Positions 16,456 through 24,514 of a DNA stretch of 49,324 nucleotides are shown here, one piece after another. The DNA comes from Anaeromicropila populeti (GTDB lineage Bacteria > Bacillota > Clostridia > Lachnospirales > Lachnospiraceae). Numbering within the stretch: position 1 is the first letter of the stretch; every line of letters starts with the position of its first letter. The stretch spans positions 1 to 49,324 of the forward strand of contig NZ_FOYZ01000007.1 in NCBI RefSeq assembly GCF_900112775.1, written 5' to 3'. Made by a program: the position numbers and the translations under genes. The notes below the pieces were generated by a model. That model saw only the letters and a program-made list of their open reading frames with translations, was not told the DNA's origin and searched no databases.

Positions 16456-16484
16456 ATTATACCTTGTTGGCAGGAGAAATTCAA
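16456..16484 (-). promoter_or_regulatory. Sigma-A promoter before the candidate leader RNA
   Basis: On the minus strand TTGAAT, 17 bases and a perfect TATAAT. It starts 17 bases beyond the stop of the sigma-like gene, so it is independent of that gene. Confidence 0.7.
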
Positions 16485-16500
16485 GTCAAGTTTCATGGAT

Positions 16501-17211
16501 TTATTCCACAGACAACTCCAATATATCCCGAATCTCATCCAGATCCAGCTTCGTATACTCTGCCAGTTCCTCTGCCGTAGGGATTCCACCCATGTCCTCG
16601 GTAAGCTGTCTCATTGCTTCATGGATTAAATTCGCCTTTGCAACCACTGCCCTTTCCTGCTCCACTTCATGGTTTCTTTCTTCCAGAGCTTCCAGAACCG
16701 CTGACTGAATGGCATCCTTTAGATAGCTTTTTGTAATCTTCTCTTTTTCCTCTGGCAACTGGGACAGCCCACGTAACAATCCAATATTTCCTTCCTGAAT
16801 CAAATCTTCTATACTTACCCCTTTATTTCGGTGCTTTTTCGCAATAGAAACCACATCATGCAGGGATGCCTCCAGCAGCTTGTCCTTTGCCTCGGTACTC
16901 CCTTCTGCATATTTTTCCAACAGCACTAATTTTTCTTCTGCCGATAACGCTTTTACTGCACCAAGTTCTTTCATATACATTTTTAAATACATAGAGTCTT
17001 CTTCTGACTCCTCTTGTTCCAGTGAAACAACCCCCTTTACCCGGATCCGGTTTTCAGCCAAATACTGATAAACCGAATCCATCTGTTCCTGAGAAAGCGT
17101 AATGTCCCCAAGCAGGGTAGAAATCTCATCCTTTGTAATCTCATTATCATGTTTCTTTGCAGCCTCCATTATATCCTTTAACACTTCTAAAAATTTATTT
17201 TGATCTATCAT
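16501..17211 (-). CDS. Sigma-70-like protein lacking region 4
   Basis: A 236-residue protein related to RpoD. Residues 20-60 resemble region 1.1 (EITKDEISTLLGD). Region 1.2/2.1 follows (SMYLKMYMKELGA), then region 2.2 (SIEDLIQEGNIGLLRGL). Where primary sigma factors have the aromatic melting and -10 recognition stretch (FSTYAxWWIRQAI), this protein has ITKSYLKDAIQSAVLEALEE without the tryptophans. A region 3-like helix ends the protein (TAEELAEYTKLDLDEIRDIL). Region 4, which binds the -35 element, is missing. The ATG at 17211 is chosen for its AGGAGA site. It may be an auxiliary RNA polymerase factor rather than a true sigma factor. Confidence 0.72.
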   Translation of the reverse strand: MIDQNKFLEVLKDIMEAAKKHDNEITKDEISTLLGDITLSQEQMDSVYQYLAENRIRVKGVVSLEQEESEEDSMYLKMYMKELGAVKALSAEEKLVLLEKYAEGSTEAKDKLLEASLHDVVSIAKKHRNKGVSIEDLIQEGNIGLLRGLSQLPEEKEKITKSYLKDAIQSAVLEALEERNHEVEQERAVVAKANLIHEAMRQLTEDMGGIPTAEELAEYTKLDLDEIRDILELSVE

Positions 17212-17321
17212 AAAAATTCTCCTGTCGCTTTTTAAATATTCATTTGCAGTCTTCACACTCTGAAAACTATTATACAATATTTTTCATGATACACCAATAG
17301 TTTTATATATGACAACAAAGA

Positions 17322-17360
17322 GAATTAAACCTTTGCTTTTTACATGCATTAGTTTAATTC
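17322..17360 (-). terminator. Possible AT-rich terminator of the small membrane protein gene
   Basis: GAATTAAAC (17322-17330) pairs with GTTTAATTC (17352-17360), followed on the minus strand by TCTTTGTTG. Stem is AT-rich and the T-run imperfect. Confidence 0.45.
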
Positions 17361-17377
17361 CCTTTTTCTCTGACCGA

Positions 17378-17845
17378 TTAACTGCTTTTTAAAAAAATCA
17401 GTTCATCTAAAACCGATTTGTACACTAAAATAATATGAGCATCAATAAAGCAATATTTGTTTACTACAAATTCACATACTTTATATAGAAATGCTCCTGT
17501 CAATGCCACTACACCAACCAGTGTAATCCAGATTAAAAGACCCTGAGATATTAAAAATAATATGGCACAAATATACACAAAAGAAATAAAGAAAAACTGT
17601 CTGCTGATACGAAGTGCTAAATGCATGGCATCCAACAGCCGCTCCAGCATATTTTCCAGAGAATTTACATCTCTGTCTTTTAATATACTGTAAATGTCAT
17701 CATAGATTTCTTTATTACTCAATTTGGTACTATCATATTTTTTTTCTATAATTAACTTTTGATAACAAAAGAAATATTTATTATATTGATTGGCACCTAG
17801 TTCCTTTGTGATAAGCTTTTTGAACACACTTGACAAAATATCCAC
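17378..17845 (-). CDS. Hypothetical membrane protein
   Basis: A 155-residue protein I do not recognise. The first 80 residues are charged and helical (with a run of LSNKEIYDDIYSILKDRD and ENMLERLLDAMHLAL). Two hydrophobic segments follow, about 84-105 (FFFISFVYICAILFLISQ) and 106-122 (LLIWITLVGVVALTGAFLY), and a short tail ends the protein. No cysteine clusters or catalytic motifs are evident. It is monocistronic between the sigma-like gene and the divergent upp. A ribosome site is weak (AAGGCTGGTGG lies upstream). Confidence 0.6.
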   Translation of the reverse strand: MDILSSVFKKLITKELGANQYNKYFFCYQKLIIEKKYDSTKLSNKEIYDDIYSILKDRDVNSLENMLERLLDAMHLALRISRQFFFISFVYICAILFLISQGLLIWITLVGVVALTGAFLYKVCEFVVNKYCFIDAHIILVYKSVLDELIFLKSS

Positions 17846-18291
17846 CAGCCTTCCTTGTCATTGCATTCTCACATCTAGTCATTGATATATTATAAGCTGT
17901 TCTGCTACTATATTATTCAGCAATCGGAAATTTGTTTGTAAATTACATGAAATTATGAATTAATTTTATTGCAAATATATGAATGCATTATTCACAAAAT
18001 GTTCATACTATATCCATACATCTCTCATATTTTCAGACTATACTATAACTGTAAACAACAAATACAGTAGCAAGCATCTAAGCTAGTTTACTAGCTAAAA
18101 GTAAAATAGATAATTTTTTTCATAAAATAGCCTGGTAGAATTTCTATCAGGCCTCTCCTCTTTTATAAAGCTTTTCATATTCCTTCAAATATCCCTTTTC
18201 TTATACATAAAAAAATGTTATAATAAAGTCAAATGATTTAGAATAGACCACTTTTGTGCTAATATTCTTTGAAAAATCTGGAGGTAGACAT
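17846..18291. other. Intergenic region upstream of upp with two hairpins and an extended -10 promoter
   Basis: No gene is supported. A perfect hairpin AGCTAG/CTAGCT (18081-18096) precedes a T-run. A second, GCCTGGTAG/CTATCAGGC (18130-18152, one G-U), is followed by CTCTCCTCTTTT, so a short + strand transcript might end there. The upp promoter has an extended -10, TGTTATAAT (TATAAT at 18219-18224), without a good -35. Confidence 0.45.
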
Positions 18292-18921
18292 ATGTCACAA
18301 ACAACTATCATGGATCATCCATTGATTCAACACAAGATAGGTATTATGCGGGTGAAGACCACCTCAACCAAGGAATTTCGAGACCTGGTTGCTGAAGTTG
18401 CAATGCTTATTTGTTATGAAGCAACTCGTAAACTGGAACTGAGTGATATCGAGATTGAGACTCCACTCGTGAAAACCACTGTAAAAGAAATAGCAGGTAA
18501 AAAACTATGTATTGTCCCAATACTGCGTGCTGGACTTCACATGGCAGACGGAATTCTTAATCTAATTCCTAATGCAAAAGTTGGTCACATTGGAATGTAC
18601 CGTAATGAAGAAACATTGGAACCAGTAGAATACTTCTGCAAACTTCCTCATGATGCTGCTGAACGTGAGATTTTCGTAGTTGATCCTATGCTTGCAACAG
18701 GCGGTTCAGCGATTGCTGCTATCAGCCAGTTAAAGGCAAGAGATATTACGAAGATTCATTTTCTCTGCTTAATTGCTGCACCAGAAGGTGTTAAGGCATT
18801 ACAGGCAGCTCATCCGGATGTAGATATCTTCATTGGCTCACTGGATGAATGTTTAAACGAAAACGGTTACATTTTACCTGGACTTGGCGATGCCGGAGAT
18901 AGAATCTACGGAACAAAATAG
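18292..18921 (+). CDS. upp: Uracil phosphoribosyltransferase
   Basis: A 209-residue salvage enzyme joining uracil and PRPP to UMP. The PRPP-binding loop [14 protein letters not shown] and the family blocks [16 protein letters not shown] and [14 protein letters not shown] are clear, and the protein ends with the usual [13 protein letters not shown]. The ATG at 18292 is used because GGAGGT stands seven bases upstream. It is monocistronic, with an extended -10 promoter and a terminator shared with the convergent galM. Confidence 0.96.
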   Translation: MSQTTIMDHPLIQHKIGIMRVKTTSTKEFRDLVAEVAMLICYEATRKLELSDIEIETPLVKTTVKEIAGKKLCIVPILRAGLHMADGILNLIPNAKVGHIGMYRNEETLEPVEYFCKLPHDAAEREIFVVDPMLATGGSAIAAISQLKARDITKIHFLCLIAAPEGVKALQAAHPDVDIFIGSLDECLNENGYILPGLGDAGDRIYGTK

Positions 18922-18936
18922 TTTGTTACAAATACA

Positions 18937-18984
18937 AAAGAACTTTTGCAAAACAGCATTATGCTATTTGCAAAGGTTCTTTTT
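18937..18984. terminator. Bidirectional terminator between upp and galM
   Basis: AAAGAAC...TTTGCAAA pairs with TTTGCAAA...GTTCTTTT across 18937-18984, with T-runs on both sides (CTTTTTAT on +, CTTTTGT on -). Confidence 0.8.
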
Positions 18985-19012
18985 ATATGCCAGAAAGCAT
19001 CCGCCTTCCCAT

Positions 19013-20071
19013 TTAATTTGTTTTAAATTTATAAACAGTTACGTAATTGAATTCTTGTCCTGCTGGCAGAATACTGGATGGGAATTCTTTCATATTACAT
19101 GCATTTGGATAAAATTGTGTTTCAAAGCAGACACCTTCCCTGCTATGATACTGGGCACCCTCTTTACCGTTTTCAACTTCTTCCAGAAAATTTGCAGAAT
19201 AAAGCTGAAGTCCTGGCAAATCAGTATAGACTTCCATTACTCTTCCGCTCTTCTCATCATAAAGCTCCGCTACAAGTTCCACTCCTTCTCCAGAGGTATC
19301 TAACACATAGTTGTGGTCATAACCGCCTCCTTGCTTTAGTGGCTTATAATCACAATTAATATCCTGTCCAATCTTCTTAAACGTTCTGAAATCCATAGGA
19401 GTACCTTCTACATTTTCAAATACACCAGTAGGAATCATGGTATCATCTGTAGGTAAAAATTGATTTGAGTAAATCTTCACCTGCTGATCCAATACAGAAC
19501 CTGAGTTATGTCCTCCTAGATTAAAATAAGAGTGATTGGTCAGATTTACAACCGTCTCCTGGTCTGATACACCTACATACTCAATTACTAACTCATTTTC
19601 ACTTGTTAACGAATAGGTTACACTTAAATCCAAATTGCCTGGAAAACCCTGCTCCATATCAGGACTTAGTCTTGAAAACTCAATAGAAATCGAACCATCA
19701 TCTTCAAAGCACTCTACCTCATACATCACCTTATTATATCCAGGTATTCCACCATGTAGATTATTTCCTCTGTCGTTTTGCAGAAGCTGATACAGTTTTC
19801 CTCCAAGGGTAACCTTTCCTCCTGCAATCCTGTTTGCATGCCGTCCAATAAAGGATCCTAGTGCTGAACCATTTTCCTCATAACCAGCGACATTCTCAAA
19901 GCCAAGAACAACATCCTCTGCTTTCCCATTTCTGTCTGGTACAATCACCTTCGTAATCACTGCGCCGTAATCTAAACAAGTCACAGACATTCCATTATCA
20001 TTAGACAATGTATAGGAAAATACCTCCTGACCATCCTTTGTGTAACCAAAAAGTTCTTTCTTTGTTAACAT
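19013..20071 (-). CDS. galM: Galactose mutarotase (aldose 1-epimerase)
   Basis: A 352-residue beta-sandwich enzyme interconverting alpha and beta anomers of galactose and glucose. It has FIGRHANRIAGGKVTLGG, NNLHGGIPG, the catalytic-histidine motif NLTNHSYFNLGGH, YDHNYVL and the region around CFETQFYPNA that carries the catalytic glutamate. Length and order are normal for the family. It lies 27 bases after a PAS-domain gene and is probably co-transcribed with it. No other gal genes are in view. Confidence 0.94.
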   Translation of the reverse strand: MLTKKELFGYTKDGQEVFSYTLSNDNGMSVTCLDYGAVITKVIVPDRNGKAEDVVLGFENVAGYEENGSALGSFIGRHANRIAGGKVTLGGKLYQLLQNDRGNNLHGGIPGYNKVMYEVECFEDDGSISIEFSRLSPDMEQGFPGNLDLSVTYSLTSENELVIEYVGVSDQETVVNLTNHSYFNLGGHNSGSVLDQQVKIYSNQFLPTDDTMIPTGVFENVEGTPMDFRTFKKIGQDINCDYKPLKQGGGYDHNYVLDTSGEGVELVAELYDEKSGRVMEVYTDLPGLQLYSANFLEEVENGKEGAQYHSREGVCFETQFYPNACNMKEFPSSILPAGQEFNYVTVYKFKTN

Positions 20072-20098
20072 AAACTTACACCAACCTTTCTGTTGTAT

Positions 20099-21187
20099 TT
20101 ACAATAAAATTTTCTTTTCATTAATATCCGTAATAACACCTTCCCTGTACCATTGCTCTCCTGTCATTGATATATTAAATGTCTCATCCTTTATCCAGAC
20201 ATATTGACCATCTGCTTTCTTAATTCGATAACTTAAAATCTTCATCGACTTACTTCCATTTTGAATAAATTCTTTCACTGCACTTTCCATATCATCCCAG
20301 TCATCTGGATGAATGATGTCCTTCCACTTAACTTTACCACTATATAGCTCATACATGGTATATCCAAATACGCTGAAATTAGGTGAAACGTATTCAACAG
20401 GCCACTTATCCACCAGCTTCCAGCTAAAAATATACAATCCGCTTCTCCAGAAAATTTGATTCAAAATTCCGTTTTCCCTTAATGTTGCATCTAACATTCC
20501 CTTGTATTCATTTCGATTTAAAATCAAGGAATACACTCCTAATATGGCTACTCCCTTACCATTTCGATCTATAACCCGCATTCTGTTGGTTTTTACAAAA
20601 TATTCTGTTCTTCCTATCACCTTCATTGTATGTATCATATTGTATTGTGATATTCCGTCCTCCATAATCTCTCTTTCAATTTCATCTATATACTCACTGG
20701 ATTCCGGATCCAAAAAGGAATCATTTTTTTTCCCAATGTAATGATTCTGCATGTTAGCATCCAACATAAAATAATGACTAACTGACAAAAAGTTCAAATC
20801 CGCATCCTTTAAAAACATCCTGGGAATTTGGACAGATAAATGTTTGACATAAACTTGTTTATACGACTGCTCAAAAAAACAGACAACAATGTGTTGATTA
20901 TCCAACGGAAAACAATTTATTTCAAAATCAACCTCCCACTTTTCTTCTCCAATACACATCCATTTGTTATAAAATAATTCTTTCCCATAATCCAATATTT
21001 CCCGATTAAACCGGATTCTTTCTTGATTTTCCAAAAGCACTGCTACCTCTTTGCTTTTTGCCCCTATGATTGCCTTAGCAGGTTCATTTATAGCGAAAAT
21101 TTTACCGGATTCATAAAAATAAATCATAGTCGGAAAATCAATGTAATCTACAAACTCTTGAAATAACTTCTTGGCTATTCTCTTCAT
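20099..21187 (-). CDS. PAS-domain sensor protein without an output domain
   Basis: A 362-residue cytosolic protein made of three PAS-like units: about 10-110, 120-235 and 240-360. The last is the most typical, with VEYVSPNFSVFGYTMYEL, WKDIIHPDDW and the PAC tail YVWIKDETFNISM ending in GVITDINEKK. No kinase, GGDEF, HD or DNA-binding domain follows. It may be a stand-alone sensory or adaptor protein, or the first part of a split system. A consensus promoter sits upstream. The next gene is galM, 27 bases on, though no functional link is evident. Confidence 0.8.
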   Translation of the reverse strand: MKRIAKKLFQEFVDYIDFPTMIYFYESGKIFAINEPAKAIIGAKSKEVAVLLENQERIRFNREILDYGKELFYNKWMCIGEEKWEVDFEINCFPLDNQHIVVCFFEQSYKQVYVKHLSVQIPRMFLKDADLNFLSVSHYFMLDANMQNHYIGKKNDSFLDPESSEYIDEIEREIMEDGISQYNMIHTMKVIGRTEYFVKTNRMRVIDRNGKGVAILGVYSLILNRNEYKGMLDATLRENGILNQIFWRSGLYIFSWKLVDKWPVEYVSPNFSVFGYTMYELYSGKVKWKDIIHPDDWDDMESAVKEFIQNGSKSMKILSYRIKKADGQYVWIKDETFNISMTGEQWYREGVITDINEKKILL

Positions 21188-21228
21188 CTACCAGTACCTC
21201 ACTTACCTTTTGTGTAAACCCTTTTATC

Positions 21229-21257
21229 ATTATAAACAAGAGAACATTGTTTATCAA
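21229..21257 (-). promoter_or_regulatory. Sigma-A promoter of the PAS-galM unit
   Basis: On the minus strand TTGATA, 17 bases and a perfect TATAAT. Confidence 0.7.
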
Positions 21258-21273
21258 GAAAATATTGTTTTAT

Positions 21274-22845
21274 TTATCTATTAAAATCCATGGAGGCAAT
21301 AAAAATCTGCTGAAATCTCTCCTGTTCTGCCAGTTCTACATGTGTAACCTGCTTTGCAATTTCATTTGCCTCTTGAAAGCTAATTTCATTTTTCAAAATG
21401 ATTTCTCCGCCAAGCAAAGAACCATTTCCTATATATTCATACTTGTCACTAGGCACATCGGGAAGCAGCCCTATTTTTACTGCTCTTTCAATATTTAAGT
21501 TATTACCAAATGCCCCGGCAATAAAAATTTTATCTAACTCTTCTGAACAGATGGACAGATGCTCCAACAACATCTGCACCCCTGCATAAATAGCAGCCTT
21601 TGCTAATTGAAGCTGGCGAATATCCTTCTGGTAAACAGCTACCTCAGGACTACTTCCAATAGGCGTAATAACAAATTTTTCTGCTGCCTCATCTTCATGC
21701 CCCACCAAGCCAGCTGGCACTATTCTTCCTGTCTCATCCATTATCCTCAATTCCAACATACAACTAACTATATCAATCAGCCCAGAACCACAGATTCCAG
21801 TGGCTTTGCCTCCGCCTATTACTTCATAATCAATTTTCCTTTGCCGTACCTCTGCCTTATAAACCGCTCCTGCCTGCGCCTTCATTCCCTGTACAATGTT
21901 TCCGCCCTCAAAAGCCGGACCAGCAGCCGTAGAGCACGCATAAAGCTTTCCTTCTTTTGATACTACAATTTCACCGTTTGTTCCAATATCTATCATTAAA
22001 CAGCAGCCTTCTCTACGCCACATTTTTGTTTCTAAAATGCAGCCTAACGTATCAGTTCCCACATGTCCGCCGATCAATGCTGGTGTCAACACTTTACCAT
22101 TTTCTTTGATTTCTATCTTTAATTCCTTTGCCAGTACTACTCGTTCTTTTCTTTCATACGTAAATGGAACCTTTGCCAATCCCTCTAAGGACTCATTAAA
22201 AGCCAGGTGAATCATGGTTGTATTTCCCATTATCACAATCTCTTTCACTTGTTCCGCTAAAATATGATAAGTTTCTGCGAATTCTCTTATCATCTCCCTA
22301 AAACAATCTATTACTATCTCATGCAGAAGCACTTGGTTTTTCTCGCTTATTATAGCATAAGAAATCCGCGCCACTACATCCAGTCCATAACTGCTTTGTG
22401 GATTAGTCCTCGTAATAGTATAAATTCGCTCTTCTCTATTATATAGAAAGCTTGCTACTATAGTTGTTGTCCCTAAATCCACTGCCATTACAAAGGTATC
22501 TTTCTTTGTATAGGAATGATTTTTCCTCTCTTTATAAGACTTTGTCAGCGAAGTAACGTCTTCTGAATACTGATCTATTATTATGCAGATATCCTGTTCC
22601 ACTTTCATCTCACAAGCCAAGCGGAGTCCTCTGGTTCTTTCTTCTTCACTTAACAGTTTTAATTCTGCATCTGAAAAGTTTTTATCATTTCCTTTTGAAA
22701 CCAGCACTTTACATTTTCCACAAAGTCCATGTCCACCGCAGACAAATGGAACTTCTAACTTATTCTGACTCATTATATCCATTAATGAGGTGGACTCCTC
22801 TGCATAAAATTTATTCTGAACTGGTAAAACCGTTACTTCCACCAT
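21274..22845 (-). CDS. Reductive activator of corrinoid enzymes (2Fe-2S plus ASKHA ATPase)
   Basis: A 523-residue protein of the RACE/RamA-like type, which uses ATP and low-potential electrons to return inactive cob(II)alamin to cob(I)alamin in methyltransferases. A plant-type 2Fe-2S ferredoxin domain leads (VCGGHGLCGKCKV, Cys36, 42, 45, and Cys78). The ASKHA/DUF4445 ATPase begins with MAVDLGTTTIVASFL (about 120-134), with MIDIGTNGEIV and IFIAGAFGNNLNIERA further on. It starts four bases after the stop of the B12-synthase-activation-like gene, so both work together. The target methyltransferase is not in the window. Confidence 0.85.
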   Translation of the reverse strand: MVEVTVLPVQNKFYAEESTSLMDIMSQNKLEVPFVCGGHGLCGKCKVLVSKGNDKNFSDAELKLLSEEERTRGLRLACEMKVEQDICIIIDQYSEDVTSLTKSYKERKNHSYTKKDTFVMAVDLGTTTIVASFLYNREERIYTITRTNPQSSYGLDVVARISYAIISEKNQVLLHEIVIDCFREMIREFAETYHILAEQVKEIVIMGNTTMIHLAFNESLEGLAKVPFTYERKERVVLAKELKIEIKENGKVLTPALIGGHVGTDTLGCILETKMWRREGCCLMIDIGTNGEIVVSKEGKLYACSTAAGPAFEGGNIVQGMKAQAGAVYKAEVRQRKIDYEVIGGGKATGICGSGLIDIVSCMLELRIMDETGRIVPAGLVGHEDEAAEKFVITPIGSSPEVAVYQKDIRQLQLAKAAIYAGVQMLLEHLSICSEELDKIFIAGAFGNNLNIERAVKIGLLPDVPSDKYEYIGNGSLLGGEIILKNEISFQEANEIAKQVTHVELAEQERFQQIFIASMDFNR

Positions 22846-22848
22846 TGC

Positions 22849-23544
22849 TTATTTTCCTCCATAAAACGTACAAAATTCACAGCTGTCTTTTGTTGCACTG
22901 CAATATTGACAAGGTTCCAGACCAATCTTAGCGTTCCCCTTTATACAAATTAAAATACCAACACAGCTTTTTAAAGGATGTAACATGCCATTTGAGGTTG
23001 TAATTCCTACCTTAGCCCCCTCCAATAATGAAATAAGCTTTTCACATTCCAAAAAATCCATTCCAAAAAAGCCTGGTCCAAATGAAGGTAATATATGTAA
23101 ATCTTCTGCTTTGCCATACTCCTGTCTGGCAATCTGCATTAGATTATCTTCTAATATTTTTCTGGAGAAATCTAGACTATATGTTTGAAACATATGTGCA
23201 TATAATTCATCAGACGGATGAGAAAAGGATGGTTCCTGACCGCATGTTAAGGCATAGGTCATAACAGCAAGCAGCTGGTTCTTATCTATCTCCTTCCATG
23301 CCTCGCAATATACTATGGCACTTCTTTGCCTTGCATAATCTTGCATATATAACTGCTTTCCTTCCAGTTCACATCTTCCTTCTTTAAAATCCTGCCTGCT
23401 AAAACATGCCATAATCCCTTTTACAGAAGGTAATACCGCCAGATATTCTTGTATTTTCACTGATGAAAGTTTCCTATTAAGATCCATTATTCTTTTGTCA
23501 GAAAACATCCGATATAAGGGAAACACAATCTGCTCTTTTAACAT
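22849..23544 (-). CDS. Vitamin B12-dependent methionine synthase activation-domain-like protein
   Basis: A 231-residue stand-alone homologue of the activation domain of cobalamin-dependent methionine synthase, which binds S-adenosylmethionine and helps remethylate cobalamin. The key region is LPSFGPGFFGMDFLECEKLI, then GITTSNGMLHPLKSCVGILI. The C-terminal tail has four cysteines, C-x2-C-x6-C-x2-C (CQYCSATKDSCEFC), as in clostridial members and possibly a metal or cluster site. The start has AAGGAG. It is in an operon with the corrinoid activator. Which corrinoid protein is served is unknown. Confidence 0.75.
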   Translation of the reverse strand: MLKEQIVFPLYRMFSDKRIMDLNRKLSSVKIQEYLAVLPSVKGIMACFSRQDFKEGRCELEGKQLYMQDYARQRSAIVYCEAWKEIDKNQLLAVMTYALTCGQEPSFSHPSDELYAHMFQTYSLDFSRKILEDNLMQIARQEYGKAEDLHILPSFGPGFFGMDFLECEKLISLLEGAKVGITTSNGMLHPLKSCVGILICIKGNAKIGLEPCQYCSATKDSCEFCTFYGGK

Positions 23545-23577
23545 ATGTCCACTCCTTCTGCTAAAACAAATCCTTCC

Positions 23578-23606
23578 AGCACCCCGTTTTTTAGGGTGCT
23601 TTTTTA
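23578..23606 (+). terminator. Orphan + strand terminator hairpin
   Basis: AGCACCC (23578-23584) pairs with GGGTGCT (23594-23600), and TTTTTT follows on the + strand. No + strand gene ends here. On the other strand it stands in the leader of the B12-activation operon. A second hairpin, AGGAAAT/ATTTCCT, lies at 23613-23634. Confidence 0.5.
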
Positions 23607-23644
23607 TGTGCTAGGAAATACGGAGTAATTTCCTGTCACATAAA

Positions 23645-23671
23645 AAAGGTTATCCAAAGGGGATAACCTTT
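23645..23671 (-). terminator. Terminator of the cold-shock gene
   Basis: AAAGGTTATCC (23645-23655) pairs perfectly with GGATAACCTTT (23661-23671), followed on the minus strand by TTTTTTATG. It lies about 90 bases after the stop, so the 3' untranslated region is long. Confidence 0.8.
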
Positions 23672-23764
23672 CTTCATCAACTTCGTTCCAACAATATAAC
23701 ACTTATATCCGTATAAACTTATCAAAATCTATATGAATAAAGGTACACTGTAAACTACCTTTGA

Positions 23765-23965
23765 TTAACAAATTACAACGTTAGTTGCCTGAGGTCCTTT
23801 TGCACCGTCGATTACATCGAATTGAACTGCTTGGCCTTCTTCAAGTGATTTGAAGCCATCCATGTTTAATCCAGTATAATGAACGAAAATGTCGTTCCCT
23901 GCATCGTCAGAAATGAATCCGAATCCTTTTTGGTTATTGAACCATTTTACGGTACCTTTGTTCAT
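23765..23965 (-). CDS. Cold-shock protein (CspA family)
   Basis: A 66-residue single-OB-fold RNA chaperone. RNP1 is KGFGFIS and RNP2 is IFVHYTGL, with the usual start GTVKWFNNQ and the final [10 protein letters not shown]. The length is normal. A promoter and AGGAGG-type ribosome site lie upstream. The 90-base 3' region and the 5' leader of about 45 bases are short compared with E. coli cspA. Confidence 0.95.
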   Translation of the reverse strand: MNKGTVKWFNNQKGFGFISDDAGNDIFVHYTGLNMDGFKSLEEGQAVQFDVIDGAKGPQATNVVIC

Positions 23966-24017
23966 AATAATTCCTCCATAATAAATAAATAATCATTGTG
24001 TCCTTCACAATATAATA

Positions 24018-24046
24018 AGTATACCATTTTTATTGAGTTAAGTCAA
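24018..24046 (-). promoter_or_regulatory. Sigma-A promoter of the cold-shock gene
   Basis: On the minus strand TTGACT, 17 bases and TATACT. Confidence 0.7.
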
Positions 24047-24065
24047 ACTGTTATTGTGTAACTTC

Positions 24066-24094
24066 TTGTGACTTTTCATGCTTTATGATATGAT
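24066..24094 (+). promoter_or_regulatory. Promoter of lrgAB
   Basis: TTGTGA, 17 bases and TATGAT. The start codon lies about 57 bases on. Confidence 0.55.
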
Positions 24095-24150
24095 TAGTTC
24101 ATTAACAACAGAAAATGAGTTTTACCATCACTCATTAGGAGGTATTTATA

Positions 24151-24513
24151 TTGAAACTATTAAAGCAGCTCTTTATTTTGTTTTTACTTTGTTTTTGCAG
24201 CGAGGCAATTGCTGGTATTCTCCCAATTCCGTTTCCAGCCAGCATTATTAGTCTATTGCTTCTACTTTTGCTTTTACTAACAAGATTGTTAAAAAAGGAA
24301 CATATTCAAGAAGTATCCGAATTTTTACTTGGCACCATGGCTTTTTTCTTTATTCCAGCTGGAGTTGCTATTATTAAAAATTACGACGCAATGAAACATT
24401 CGCTTTTACCCATCTTGATTATTATTTTTATATCAACCATACTTACCTTTGCATCAACTGCCTATACAGTTACTTTATGCATAAAATTTATTGAAAAACG
24501 GAAAGGAAAATAA
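24151..24513 (+). CDS. lrgA: LrgA/CidA family holin-like protein
   Basis: A 120-residue protein with four hydrophobic segments. Family features are LFILFLLCFCSEAIAGILPI, PFPASIISLLLLLLLLLTRL and the FFFIPAGVAIIKNY block. CidA/LrgA proteins modulate murein hydrolase activity and cell lysis or carry small metabolites. Which of the two subtypes this is cannot be told. The start codon is TTG, with AGGAGGT eight bases upstream. The stop is one base before the lrgB start, so both are coupled. Confidence 0.88.
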   Translation: MKLLKQLFILFLLCFCSEAIAGILPIPFPASIISLLLLLLLLLTRLLKKEHIQEVSEFLLGTMAFFFIPAGVAIIKNYDAMKHSLLPILIIIFISTILTFASTAYTVTLCIKFIEKRKGK

Positions 24514-24514
24514 C

